Assembly: GCA_022497155.1 (NCBI GenBank)
Contig: MU385724.1
Location: forward strand, 186,001-250,000
Source of the DNA: Whalleya microplaca
Lineage: Eukaryota; Ascomycota; Sordariomycetes; Xylariales; Xylariaceae
DNA: 64,000 nucleotides
Direction: 5' to 3'
The notes beneath the pieces are model-generated. The model was not told where the DNA came from, did not search any database, and saw nothing but the letters and a program-made list of their open reading frames with translations. Shown in pieces: positions 1-11,363 of this stretch; position 1 is the stretch's first letter; each line of letters opens with the position of its first letter. The position numbers and the translations under genes are program-made.

Positions 1-1014
1 TGGCGGTATGGGAGGTGTGGGAAATATGGAGGGAGGGGGTGGATTGAGTATCGAAGACATGGGCGCCATGGCCCGCGACCGCGGCATCGCCGTCCTCACG
101 CTGACGGAGGGGAACTGCGGACGCGCGGTCGCGCGCATGGCGGCGGGGTATCTGGGGGTAGAGACCAGGGTTTACGTGCCCGCCCTCGTGCCGGAGGGCA
201 CGCGGGAGTTGATCCGCGGCGAGGGGGCCGAGGTCGTGGAGGTGGAGGGGTGTTATGATGAGGTTGTGGGTGTGGTGGTGGCGGAGGCGAGGAGGAGGGA
301 GCGGGGGGGCGAGGAGGTTGTGTTGGTGCTTGATGTGGGTGTTGAGGGGTATGAGGAGGTTCCTGGGGTATGTGTTTATTTGTTTATCTACATGTATTCT
401 TCTTTGTCTGTCTGATGTTGGTGATAGGGAGGCAAGTGTGTTAACGGACTTGATGCTGACTATATGGCGACATGTAGTATTTCGTCGAAGGCTACACGAC
501 GATGCTCACAGAATCCACGCAGCAGCTCCTCTCAGCAACAGGCTGGAAGTCCGCAACGCACGCCATCGTCCCCGTGGGCGCGGGCTCGATCGGGGAAGCC
601 GTGACGGCATACTTCAAGGACGCTACCACGAGATCCTCCTCCGCAAAGGTCATAGCCGTGGAGCCCACGACGGCGGCATGTCTGCAGGCGTCGCTGAAGG
701 CGGGCACGTCGGTGTCGGTGCCGACGGCGGACACCATCATGTGCGGCATGAACTGCGGGACGCTCTCGACGACGGCGTGGCCGGTCCTCCGGACCGGGGT
801 CGACGCCAGCGTCACCGTGACGGACGCGGAGGCGCATGCGGCCGTCGAGGAGCTGAGTGCGCTCGGCGTGCTGGCGGGGCCCTGCGGTGCTGCTACGCTG
901 GCGGCGCTTAGGAGGGTGTGTATGGATGCGAAGGGAGAGTTTGCGCTTGATGGAGACTCGGTTGTGGTGCTTTACTGTACCGAAGGCGCGCGGGATTATG
1001 CGATACCAGAATAG
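1..1014 (+). CDS. Diaminopropionate ammonia-lyase-like PLP enzyme, 5' end missing
   Basis: Partial gene that enters the window from the left: exon up to 367, intron 368-477 (GTATGT..TAG, phase 0), last exon 478-1014. Joining the exons restores a continuous family segment, GYEEVPG followed by YFVEGYTTM. Visible hallmarks of the tryptophan-synthase-beta fold are EGNCGRAVARMA near the start and the glycine loop PVGAGSIGEA that would cradle the PLP phosphate. The GYEE..GYTTM spacing is that of diaminopropionate ammonia-lyase (EC 4.3.1.15), which makes pyruvate and ammonia from 2,3-diaminopropionate. The PLP-binding lysine lies upstream and cannot be checked. A threonine or serine dehydratase-like activity is the alternative. 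The gene is convergent with the mL49 gene downstream. Confidence 0.8.
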
Positions 1015-1371
1015 ACTTGAGAATTACTACGTTTGACTGATTGGCTAGTAGAGCAGGTTTTGTTTCTTATATTGATCTTGTGCATTGGCAAGCTTATCCC
1101 TATCGGCTTGCACAGCCTTTATACATCCGTGGTATGTACATATATCATACATGGAAGACATGTGTCGTACATGAGAGTCCATTCAGAAGATCTAATCAGC
1201 CCATTTCAGTCGACTTCTTGCCATTAAAGTGACATTTAAAGTGACTTGATGCTAGCTGTTGCCACAACTATAGCTTTGATGCAGTCACCAGCTGTCCATG
1301 AGATTGCTTCACCCATCTCAGCCTAGACAACTTCACTCGGAATACCCAAAGTAGAACATCCTCAGTGTACC
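1015..1371. other. Convergent intergenic spacer
   Basis: AT-rich spacer between two convergent 3' ends. It presumably carries the terminators and 3' UTRs of both genes. No ORF of note and no repeat seen. Confidence 0.6.
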
Positions 1372-1928
1372 TCAAAATCCCATAATATGAAGGAAGTTGA
1401 GTACTTCGTCCCGCTTGGAACCCTAACAGGACAAGTTTTGTTAGTACATGATATTCGTGTGTTGCTCCCTCCACAGATACCTCTAAGTCACAGAACTTAA
1501 GAGGAATGCGAGCTCACCCTTATGACTATATGCCCGGTGACACTGTTCAGGGATATGTCGTTATCGGTAAGCTGTAAGGCATCCCGTATATCGTGCTTCA
1601 GAGCGAGTAAGTTGCCCTCTCCCTTCTTCAATACCGTGAGCTTCAAGTTGCCGCCCCGTTTCTTTTTGAGGTAGACGCCGTAGTTGTCGAGGTTGTTTCG
1701 GCCCACGAAATACGGCAGCTGGCGTTTTGGCTGCGGTTCTGTAGGTTCCGTTGGTGCTGCGGCTTCGACAGGCGTAGACAGGTTAGGAGGGACAGGGTCA
1801 GAGCTCGACGGTTCGCTTGGGGGGGCGGTCGTAAGACTTCGCACGTGGAGGGGCAGAATGAAGCATCTCGGCAGCGGAGATGGAGCCAGTGGGCGCGCCA
1901 CGAGTGACCGCAAAGTTCTGGACAGCAT
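1372..1928 (-). CDS. IMG2: Mitochondrial large-subunit ribosomal protein mL49 (Img2)
   Basis: Two exons, 1928-1518 and 1422-1372, with a 95-nt GT-AG intron (1423-1517, phase 0); 153 aa. Translation most likely starts at the ATG at 1928, because the next residues (MLSRTLRSLVARPL) form an arginine-rich amphipathic mitochondrial presequence. A non-ATG extension upstream is less likely. A Pro/Thr/Ser-rich linker follows, then the conserved mL49 domain: YFVGRNNLDNYGVYLKKKRG, LTVLKKGEGN and the basic/hydrophobic end TGHIVIRGSKRDEVLNFL. The short last exon supplies the conserved C-terminus ending in IMGF, which confirms the splice. The protein is a structural component of the 54S mitochondrial subunit. 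Its promoter is shared with the eIF3e gene. Confidence 0.9.
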
Positions 1929-2349
1929 GATGAAGTTGAGCAGCTGGGTTGTGAAGATATGCTGCCCCAATTGCTTCAAAGGTTGAACGGGATCGATTGG
2001 TGATGAGCTTTTGCGCCGAGTCAAATCAGATAATCGGAGAATCGGGGTTAATCGGGGTTTTTAGCGATACAGTATTTAGATACAGTGTTATGGGGCTACG
2101 CACAGTGCATCTCGGCAGAATATCGGATATACTCGTAATCGGTACTTAGGTACTTCCGGGGCAGTCCTGGCAGTCCGTCCCACAACCCACTTTTTCCGAA
2201 TAATTCGCAGCCCTCACCAAACGAGCGGTGCCCCTCCAAGCAGAAATTCTACATACAATTTATTTCACAACCCTCAACTTCGCGACATCAACGCCGTTAC
2301 CGCCATCACCCCCGTCACCGCCACCATCCGAACGATCAGTGCAGTGAAC
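1929..2349. promoter_or_regulatory. Divergent promoter between mL49 and eIF3e
   Basis: 421-bp region between two divergent translation genes, so it should hold both core promoters and 5' UTRs. Near 2028-2061 there is a short direct repetition of AATCGGGG-type words. The eIF3e leader (about 2240-2349) is C/A-rich with few T runs, like many fungal leaders. No clear TATA box is seen. Confidence 0.55.
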
Positions 2350-3712
2350 ATGGCGGAATACGATCTCTTGCCGAAACTAGTCGGTCATCTCGACCGTCAT
2401 CTTGTCTTTCCACTCCTCGAGTTCGCAGCTGGGCAACTCCCTGAAGATGCCGATGACGAGGCAGTCCTCGCGATCACGAAGGCCAAATATGAACTCCTCA
2501 AGACGACCAACATGACCGATTTCGTGGGGAACCTGAAGGCAGAACTAGAGGGTCTCGAGGAGGTACCCGCCGAGTTTAACGATCAGAGACAAAAAGTTAT
2601 TTCGCGGCTGGAACAGTTTGAGGAGAGCACAAGCAAGCTCACCGACCTGCTGCAGCGCGAGGATGTCGTCGGCAACCTTAGGAGTGATAAGGTGGCCAAC
2701 TTGGAGTTTTTAAAGAAGGATCATGATGTACGTCGCTCTGCTTGTCACTCTGGTCTATTCTACGTCCCATTTCTCGCCAACTAACAACGTCGAGTAGGTC
2801 ACCATTGATATGGTCAATGCGCTCTACGACTTTGGCAACTTCCAGTACAGCTGTGGAAACTATGCTGCCGCCGCCGATTTGCTCTACCAGTTCCGTGTGC
2901 TCTCGACTGATAACGACAAGGTCGCTGCTGCCACATGGGGAAAGTTTGCCTCTGAAATCCTGACTACTAATTGGGAGGGCAGCGTGGAAGAGCTCCAGAA
3001 GGTCAAGGAGAACATAGACACCAAGCTGTTCAACAACCCCCTCGCCCAGCTTAGCCAACGTACATGGCTTCTTCACTGGGCTCTATTCCCTCTATTCAAC
3101 GATGACCGCACCCGGGACCAGCTCCTGGATTTATTTTTCAGCGCGGCTTATATCAACACCATCCAAACGAGCTGCCCCTGGATCCTCCGATATCTCACAG
3201 CCGCCATCATTACCGGTCGCAGCCGCGCGCGGAACTCTGGCCAGTACCAGAAGCAGCTCAAGGATATCATCCGTATCGTCAAGCAGGAAGCCTATGAATA
3301 CACCGACCCCGTGACCGACTTCATCCGAGCGCTTTACATCGACTTTGACTTCGAAGAGGCCCAGAAGCAGCTCTCACTCGCCGAGGAGATCCTGCGGTCC
3401 GACTTCTTCCTCTTCTCCACCGCGGACCTTTTCGTTGACTCCGCACGCCACCTGATCTCCGAGAGTTACTGCAAGATCCACGCCCGGATTGACATCAAGG
3501 ACCTCAGCACGCGCCTGGGCTTGAGCCAGGACGAGGGCGAGAAGTGGATCGTGAACCTAATCCGCGACACGAGGGTGGACGCCAAGATCGACTACAAGGA
3601 GGGCACGGTCGTCATGAACCACCCCCCGAGCTCCGTATACCAGCAGGTCATCGAACGGACCAAGGGCGGCTTCTTCCGGACACAAGTGCTATCCGCCGCC
3701 GTTGCCAGATGA
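2350..3712 (+). CDS. INT6: Eukaryotic translation initiation factor 3 subunit e (eIF3e/Int6)
   Basis: Exons 2350-2727 and 2798-3712, with a 70-nt phase-0 intron (GTACGT..TAG, branch CTAAC); 430 aa. The ATG at 2350 begins [10 protein letters not shown], the conserved eIF3e N-terminus. The N-terminal helical domain contains [18 protein letters not shown], then after the splice [20 protein letters not shown], the family core. The C-terminal half is a PCI domain ending near residues 340-410 ([20 protein letters not shown], then the winged-helix part with [17 protein letters not shown]). The factor scaffolds eIF3 on the 40S subunit during initiation and works in the cytoplasm. Length matches other fungal orthologues. 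Codon usage is GC-rich at third positions in exon 2, as expected for a highly expressed gene. Confidence 0.96.
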
Positions 3713-4126
3713 GAGGGATGATGAGGGTGATATGATGGATCGTCAACAGTAGTAGATACCCGTCGAATGATAGGGCATGGTTATGTTATGCGTGCACGCG
3801 AGCTCAGGTCAAAACAATGGGAGGGCCAATCCACGGGTTGTTTCGACGGCATGCATGAGCGGCGTTTGGGGATTCCGGTATTCTGCTAAAGACGGTAGAT
3901 ATTTGTACGGTAGCATTTGCTTTGCAGAAAGACAAAACGTTTTGGCACGGCCTCCTTATGTGGACCGGGACTATATGAGATGAGTTCAAATCGCCTGTGT
4001 TGCTGCTGGCTTTTGACAGGAGTGAATTTATCGAGTGCCTAAATCTTTTTTTTTAAAAGAAATAGGAGACCGAATGGACTCTCATCATTTAGTACATGAT
4101 CTCATGAGAAACGTCTGTAATATCCA

Positions 4127-4326
4127 TGTTGGTTGTGTGACAGCCACTAGTGCGCTATTACCTAAGAGGAAGTAACTAGGTACCTTATACATATAAGGGT
4201 CGCGCCTTCCAGCGCGACCTTCAGTAGAATAGTTCCTTCCTTAGACAATTCAATACACACCAGTCTCACCATCTTCTTTTATTATCACTTAGTTATTTGC
4301 TTTACTTACGTACGTACCTACCAACA
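4127..4326. mobile_element. Solo LTR of a retrotransposon, 200 bp
   Basis: The element starts TGTTGG and ends CCAACA, a perfect 6-bp terminal inverted repeat of the TG..CA type. It is flanked on both sides by the 5-bp target duplication ATCCA (4122-4126 and 4327-4331). Inside are a TATA-like stretch (about 4186-4197) and, directly downstream, a perfect 8-bp stem hairpin (4198-4205 with 4212-4219, 6-nt loop), about where an LTR transcript would begin. There is no internal region or second LTR nearby, so this is a solo LTR left by recombination. Length and ends fit a Ty1/copia element, but Ty3/gypsy cannot be excluded. Confidence 0.85.
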
Positions 4327-5192
4327 ATCCAACCCTCTCCACCTCCCAGGAGTATTAGTAGCATGCCTATAGTGTTTGCATTCATCTTTATGACTGTAAA
4401 GCGTATTTAATACAGTCATCAATGTTCCGCTTTAGAGGTAATACAGGCCCATATGGCCCATATAGCCCCTGAATGCAAGTGACAGAAAAAGGCTACTAGG
4501 CTGAAGGGTCTTGGAATGGTGTGAGAATACGACAAGCCTATATTGAAGGAAACTGCTCTTATATAATTGTCGTCGGAATAAGGATGGCAGAGTGGGTAAT
4601 CTATGTGGCTGGGACGCCCCACATCCTGTGGCTGTATAGAATAGGGGCTCTTCCCCCGAGGACTCTGGTGATGATACTTCCCTGATAATAACTACCGTGA
4701 CACTCATAACCTGCGTCAATTTCAAAACTTATTATCAACCACCAGGGCTAGCCAGTATCACGTCCGTGGGCCTCATCTAGGCAACCATTTTGCTGTGTCA
4801 GGCCAATTCCTGGCCAAACATTTTCAGGGGTAATTTCAGGGATAGTTTGTGAGTGACTATTTAGTTCACCTTTCTTCTCAGTCCCAGAGCCGATGTGTAT
4901 TGAAGCAGAGCTATAGACGATTGCAAATTCGGCTGTGTTCATTTTAATCAGCAAAACTTCTATTTTGTTAGTTTGTCAGTAAGTAAGGAGGCTTCAGCTT
5001 AACCAAGGGCTGCTTTCACGGCAGACACCCCCTACATCACAGTATCTCTATTTTCACACTATGCTTATATATGCCTCACATAGGCCAGGCTGGATTTCTA
5101 GGCACCGTTACATTAATTACACTTGTTTGATATAAGCTATAAATCTTTTTCGCTAATTAAAGGTGCTTGTAGAAGGTATATCTACTATTTCT

Positions 5193-5334
5193 CAATATGT
5201 GACAAAGTCAGAAGGAGTATAATAACTCAGTCCAAGGTGAAACTATAGGGGGCAGAGCAATTTTATATATGAACAGACGGCGGCCATATGTAAGCCTGCA
5301 TTGATCCTGGAAGGCGTATCTGAATACTATCAGG
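5193..5334. repeat. Decayed dispersed repeat, copy A
   Basis: This stretch aligns by eye, with many substitutions and small gaps, to 27313-27475. Shared blocks in the same order are CAATATGkGACAAAGT, AGGAGTATA, AAGGTGAA followed by TATAG, then CGGCCATAyGTA and GGCGTATCT. It is an old copy of an interspersed element, perhaps an LTR remnant; no ends can be defined. Confidence 0.6.
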
Positions 5335-5639
5335 TACATTACCGTGGCTTAGCTACCTATAGTTTGCCTCTTGTTGTCTCCGTACAGTCGAGGTACATGT
5401 GAGACGGAATATTAATACAATTGACACTATGAATCTATGTAAATTAAATCGGAGTAGATTTACACCCGGTGCATCTTCCTTTATACTATTTGTAAGTATG
5501 TTATCAAACTTGCTTTTGACGATCGAACAAAACAAGACCAATAAATGCAGCAACGCGATAAACCGTGCCAATAATGAAGAGCAAACTAGAATTACATGTT
5601 AGTGCGAAGTATCCACGAACTTAGTGTTGTAATAGAATC

Positions 5640-8557
5640 TCACATAATGTCAACGCCAAAGCGTCCTCTGACGTAGCCAGTCCAACTTGCCGCCGCATCC
5701 AAGTCGTAAAGATGGGCAACTCTTGCGAGGTGTTGGTCGAAATACGCCTCAGTGAACCAGATCTGAAAGACGTCTTGCTTAGAAAGGGCAATTATTCCGA
5801 AACAAACATTCCAATTTCACGTGTTCGCTGGCTGGGAAGGGTCAGACTTACGCCTGGACATAGGCGCCAGAACCATTCTAGGTGCCACTCCTTCACATTG
5901 TAAAGTGGCGGACCATAACCCCCAAAGACGCCGATGATCAAGCTTACGATCATTGCAAGTAAAGGCCCATCTTCTCTGCGAACTATTACAGATACGGCTG
6001 CAGCCAATCCGTATATGCCTTAAGAAGTCTCGATGTTAGCTAAAAGCTCGCGGTAAGTTATTCACTTCGCAAGGGGAGATATTAAGCTTACAATAGAAAT
6101 ACAAGAGGTTCGCAAGATAAACCTTCCAAAAAGACATCCATGGTGTCGCCAGGATACAATAGAAGGCGGTAAAGTGCATAGCCGAGATTGCAAGGCGTGG
6201 AATGGCTGAGAGTGTTTTACCCAAGTAATATGCAGAGCGAGAGTGACCAGCACTCGCCTCGCGCCAATACACCTGCTCTTTCAGAACGTCAGCATTTTTT
6301 GTTGATGTAGATAAGCTAAAGCTTCCAAGAAAAGTTAAAAGAAATCTTCGGCTTAATGTACTTTCTTCGCCAAATATCTTCACACCAGGAGCAGCGGAAG
6401 CCAGGCCTATGAGAGTGCGAGAAGGTTAGCAATACATCTGCTACAATACACAAATTCATATGATACCACACACGTACCGATTGCCGTATTACAAAGTAGC
6501 CCTATTTCTGGAACCGTGGTGTAATTCAAAGCACTGGAAAGAATTTGGAACGGTGGATAGTAAGCTCCCTGGAAGTGTTGGCCTCGCAATTGGTACAGTG
6601 ATAGCCCGATGAGAAGTCCAGCCACCCCACCAACCACAATTTCGAGAAAGAAGCTATTTCTGCGCACCCATTGCTGCTTCAATGAACGTGTAAAGCACAA
6701 ATATGCTTGTCTGTATCTCGGAAGTCCCCTGCAGGAAGCTGACCGGGTTATGGATTCCAGTTGTTCCCTCGATGAACGACTCTGCTCATTAGTATGGAGA
6801 CTCAGCGGTGACCTAGTAGGACATGTATCCCAGCTTTTCGCTAGAGATTCGACGGTTAATCCCCTATCCGAGTCGCGGTACATAGATGAACGACCGGATA
6901 TGATGTCCAGGGCTACATCCGCAATATTGGAGCGGCTGGAGATGTCAAAACCAAGCCCGCGAAAATACTCGGCAAGGCCATTAACTTTGTCATGGTAAAG
7001 CTGGCGGCCATTTGCAAGAAGAGAAATGCCATCAATGAAGTCGAGAATCTCCGGTCGAGGCTGATGAAGGATGCAAATTATAGTGACCCCTTGTTTGGAC
7101 AAATTCTGGAGCAAATTCATCATAGATAAGGAAGCTGTCGCATCCAGTCCAGATGTGGGCTCATCTAGGATAAGAGCCATAGGGGCCGCTGCTAGCTCGA
7201 TACCGATACTTACTCTTTTCCGCTGGCCACCCGAAATATTTGAAGAAATATCGTCGCCGACAATGTTATGTTGAACATCAGTAAGATTGAGGCATGATAC
7301 TAGATTGTCGACGTGTTCGATGCGCTGTGTATCGGTCCATGCCCTAGGGAGTCTGATCATCGCTGAGTGTAGAAGGTTGTCGCGAACCGTACATTCCGGC
7401 ATGATGACATCGTCTTGGGGAACATACCCGATCAGTTTTTTGAATCTTCACAAGCCCATAGGTTAACAGAAGTGTTTTCAATGTGAAAGTAATAATGAAT
7501 TAGGGAGCCGGGGGCAGTCACGTACTTTGTAATCTGTGAGGGCAACCCATTGATGTAAAGACGGCCAGTGGTCTGTATCGTCTTTCCCATCAATAGGTTG
7601 ACAAAACTGGCTTATAACGAGTCATTAAGGGGTAACATAACGGACAAGAGGATGACGAACTCTTGCCTGCGCCGGATGGGCCCATCACACCCCACACGCT
7701 CCCTTCGGGGATAGAGCCAGACTGTGAAGCGACTATTGTCTTTCCACCCGCTAGGACTAAAGAGAGGTCTTCAAAGCCAAAAGAGAACCCAATCTCGCTG
7801 AGGCCGACACAGCTCCTAACTGAAGCCACAAACTTTGTCATGATGTCGCGGGTCAGGTCATGGCTCTCCCTCTCATGCCTGGCGTGTTGCACCTGATGAA
7901 CTAAAAGATCTGGATCGAGCGATGCAAACTCAGTATCAAGATCGCCTTCTCGACTTTGTTTACCTGTGTTGTTGCCACAGACATTCCGCCGGAAGGATAG
8001 CCGGGCATTGAGAAGGGACTTGACAACGAGAGCCAAGAAAATGAGGTCGATAACGACTATGACAATAAAACCATCCATGACGAACTCCCGGTCAGCGCCT
8101 TGGGGGCACACCGACGCATGGCCACATCGAAATGGTTCCACTGACCCAAGAGGGCAGAAGTGGCCTTGAGGGCATAGACTGACTCGCTTGCCTCCAGACG
8201 GGCAAAAACGACCCGGAGGGCAGACGGCAGGTTCGTATATTCCCTGGGGACCGTTACATATATTTCTTACAAGCTCCAAGCGTGTAATAAGGCATTCTGG
8301 AGTTGGAGGGCAGTATTGTGGTGGATTTATCGCGCTATTGTTGGGGCCTATATTCAGTCTCAAATTAGTTATCCCCTGGTAGCTCTTGTGGTCGATAATA
8401 TTTGATTGTTGAGCTTATGACCGACTTATGATAACGCTTGATAGAGCAACGCCATTTGATATAGTTACTCACAAAAGAATCCTGGATGACATATGTATTC
8501 TTGAGAAAGAGGAACTGGTGCAGCTCCGCTGTAGCAGGTTGCATCTGATAGGGACAT
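5640..8557 (-). CDS. ABCG-family half-transporter with Cys-rich N-terminal domain
   Basis: Eight exons on the minus strand: 8557-8473, 8347-7661, 7610-7526, 7445-6478, 6406-6362, 6277-6092, 6018-5852, 5762-5640. All joins keep frame and give about 781 aa. In order: a Cys-rich luminal domain with repeated CPxGxFCPxG motifs, one membrane helix (after ADREF), then the nucleotide-binding domain. That has Walker A GPSGAGKT restored across the 50-nt intron 7611-7660, signature ISGGQRKRVSIGIEL, Walker B LILDEPTSGLD and H-loop ILHQPRPE. The C-terminal membrane domain includes FGEEKQVYWREASAGHSR and ends GIWFTEAYF. This is the ABCG24/28-like type, which exports lipids or small hydrophobic compounds as a dimer. 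The start is uncertain: 8557 is the in-frame ATG before the Cys-rich domain but leaves no clear signal peptide, so an upstream exon is possible. The 84-nt intron 6278-6361 is stop-free and could be read through. Confidence 0.85.
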
Positions 8558-9469
8558 CAAGGGCGAAAAGATAGCATAGACTAAGGGAGACTTCAGAAGC
8601 TGTTTTCGCGAACGAATTCTTTGGGACAGACGAAAACATCGCCCAAGATGTTAGCGAAAAAAACGGATAAAATCAAAGTGGCTGAGGCTGCTCGCCATAC
8701 ATGCAGGGGGGAACAAAATTCGAAGTGTTCTCGACCCCCCCTCATGCAGTTAATGATTCATTTTAACACCGCCCCCAAACCGAGAGCCTGCGGTTGCACA
8801 GAGCCTTGTGGACTACTTCATCAACTGTACAACTATAGCCATACCATGTATCGTTACATTGAGCTGGAACAGAGTCCACCCCTCGGCGTGGCCTTGTAAC
8901 ACATACTGCCAAGCCTTGGGTCTCATTGCCGTATGTATCTTGGCATCAACGATATAGAGGTGGTCCCATCGGAAGTCTGCCTAGCATTCAACCAGCCTCA
9001 CCTACAGCCTCAAGCTACATGGATGTTTGGACTTTGTTTTGTATGGTGTCTTCGCGTAGGACTTTTCTTGGAATGTTGGACGACTATCTTACACCCCCAA
9101 CTCAAAGTCACAAGACAGCCATGATCCATCCACCATCCGTTCCTTGGAATGGGTCGAATCAAGATGATCACCAGACACACGACTGAAAAAGGATCAGCCC
9201 TACCTGCCCAATAATGAACGAGATCGCGAGGTGAGAGGCGACTAGGCGCGGCACAACTATCGTAAGCAGCTCAAGTGAGGGAGAAATATCAGGCAATTCT
9301 AAATTTATCTCACCCTGAGAAAAAAAGACTTCACATTATGGGGTTATGGACAGAGTATTTGAAGGGGCCTGTGGTGCTTGTTGCTTTCAGTAGACTTGAA
9401 GGACTTCATCGTTGTTTATCTCACCTACCAAATTGACCCTCTTATCATCAACTCCAAACATCCTTAAAG
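8558..9469. other. Divergent intergenic region between ABCG transporter and P450
   Basis: 912 bp between divergent genes, so it should hold both promoters. An upstream exon of the transporter, encoding a signal peptide, may hide near 8560-8640, where an alternative ATG-initiated frame exists. Small ORFs at 8621-9186 show no family features. A pyrimidine-rich, TATA-poor stretch (about 9400-9469) precedes the P450 start. Confidence 0.5.
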
Positions 9470-11363
9470 ATGGAGAGTGCCCAGTATACTTCATCTGTCA
9501 CAGTTATTCTCGTCTTTTTTATTCTCTCGTCATCGCTCTTGGGTTTTGCTCGCGGAAAATACTCATCAGTGACCAGTAAGAAAGAGAGTAGGTATTGTTA
9601 TCCTCAGGGGCCTGAACCATGGCCAATCTTGGGAAATCTCATCGATTTATTGAAGATTTTTAAGAACCCCGACGGTGAATTATTGAAGATGGCGAAGAAG
9701 TACAGATCCGTCGTAATGATGTGGCTTGGCTCTCAACCCGTCCTAATAATCAACAATGCAAAGGATGCTAAAGATATGTTGGATCATGTAAGAATGCTCA
9801 CAGTCATGCTATCGATCCATAAGACTGCTTAACTTTCAATTGCTAACGAGTAATTGAATATTAGAAAGGGTCCGTATACTCCGACAGACCCTCACAGAAC
9901 AGTTTTCGCCAACGCGCGTGGCCTTGGAGATTGCTAGGAATAGGCGTTGGCCCGCAGTTCCGCTTGCTCCGGAGTATATACAATCGATTGCTCGGGCCTC
10001 AGCAGTCTCTCAAATTTCGAGACTACCAGGACTACGAAGCCGCAATCATGCTTAAGGATCTTCTACATGCGCCCGGAGAGTTCCAAGCTCATTCAGAGCG
10101 CTTTGCCATCAGTGTTATGTTCAGCGCTATATACGGCGTACGCCTCGCCCGACTCGATCATCCTGTTATGACGGAATTCTATAATATCTGGACTGAGATG
10201 TTGCACTGTAAGACAATCGTGCAAATCAGCCGATAAAGAAGCTTACATATTTCCATAAGATTTCCAACCAGGTACTCTTCTGGTAGACTATTTTCCAATT
10301 CTTGAAAAACTACCCGAGCGATTTCAGCCCTGGGTCAAGCTTGCCTCGGACTTACAAAAGCGAGAGTCAAAGCTATATCGAGCCTTCTTGACAACTCTGA
10401 AGACGCAAGTCCAGGAAGGCATAGCACCGAACTGTTTTGGGGCTGAGTTAATGAAGATCCAAGAAAATGAAGAAATCGACGATGATCAGGCTATTGGAAT
10501 TCTGGGCATGCTCATTGGTGCTGGAGCTGACGCTCCCAGTAGCGTGCTACAAACATTTTTCAAGATCATGGCGATGAACCCCAAAGCTCTCCGTGCCGCT
10601 CAAGAAGGCAAGTATATCTTTTACCTGTACTACTTTGGTTCTATTCCTGAATATTACTGACGCTGCTGTAGAACTTGACCGTGTCGTAGGCCCGTCACGG
10701 ATGCCTACATGGGAAGACGAACCAAATCTACCTTATCTTCGAGCTCTCATCAAGGAGGTTCATCGATGGGCACCTGTAGGAAGTTTGGGCGTGCCACATG
10801 CAGCCTCTCAAGAAGATTTGTACCTTGGACGCCGGATTCCAAAGGGCACTGTTATTTTTCCTAACCTTACTGCACTCAATCGTGACTCGGAAATTTACAA
10901 GGACCCGGATGACTTCTGTCCCGAGAGATTCTTGGGCGACAATTTAAATGCCTCGGCCAGTGCAAACCACCCGGACTTTCGTAAGCGAGACCATTTCCAT
11001 TACGGATTCGGTCGTCGTGTTTGCCAAGGCATTTTCGTGGCCGAAGCATCACTATACATTGTCATTGCCCGCGCGATATGGGCATTTGATATAGCGCCCC
11101 AACCTGGTGCTCCGCCCTTAGACCTCGGAGACAAGATCCGTAAGTTCTCGAATATACTGTTTATATCTGTTGTGTAATGTAGCTGACTAATCGATGCCTT
11201 CCTAACTTCAGCCGGTCTGATCACTAAGCCTAGGCCATATCGCGTTAGTATTGTGGCTCGTTCAGATGTAGTAAAGCAGGTAATCCAGGATACTGTATCT
11301 GGAATGACTACGGACGTCCTGGATTTTGATTCGGTGAAGCTAGTTGGAGAATTAGGTACTTGA
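9470..11363 (+). CDS. Microsomal cytochrome P450 (first of two)
   Basis: Five exons: 9470-9787, 9865-10207, 10272-10607, 10672-11139, 11212-11363; 538 aa, intact. An N-terminal membrane anchor (about residues 8-28) is followed by the hinge PQGPEPWPILGN. Also seen are the C-helix WPWRLLGIG, I-helix GMLIGAGADAPSS, K-helix KEVHR (ExxR), the DPDDFCPERFLG meander and the heme loop FHYGFGRRVCQG with Cys450 as iron ligand. The third intron (10608-10671) uses a GC donor (AAG|GCAAGT); the nearby GT would give a stop. The fold is like the fungal OrdA/O-methylsterigmatocystin-oxidoreductase type, but the substrate cannot be told. It acts in the ER with a P450 reductase. It lies between the divergent ABCG transporter and a second P450. 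Confidence 0.92.

Larger units (their letters stand above)
3713..5639. other. AT-rich gene-free interval with mobile-element traces
   Basis: No convincing gene. The ORFs present are under 100 aa and lack family features. The stretch holds the solo LTR at 4127-4326 and the decayed dispersed repeat at 5193-5334, listed separately. The rest is AT-rich and looks like degraded insertion-prone DNA between the core block to the left and the transporter/P450 block to the right. Confidence 0.6.
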
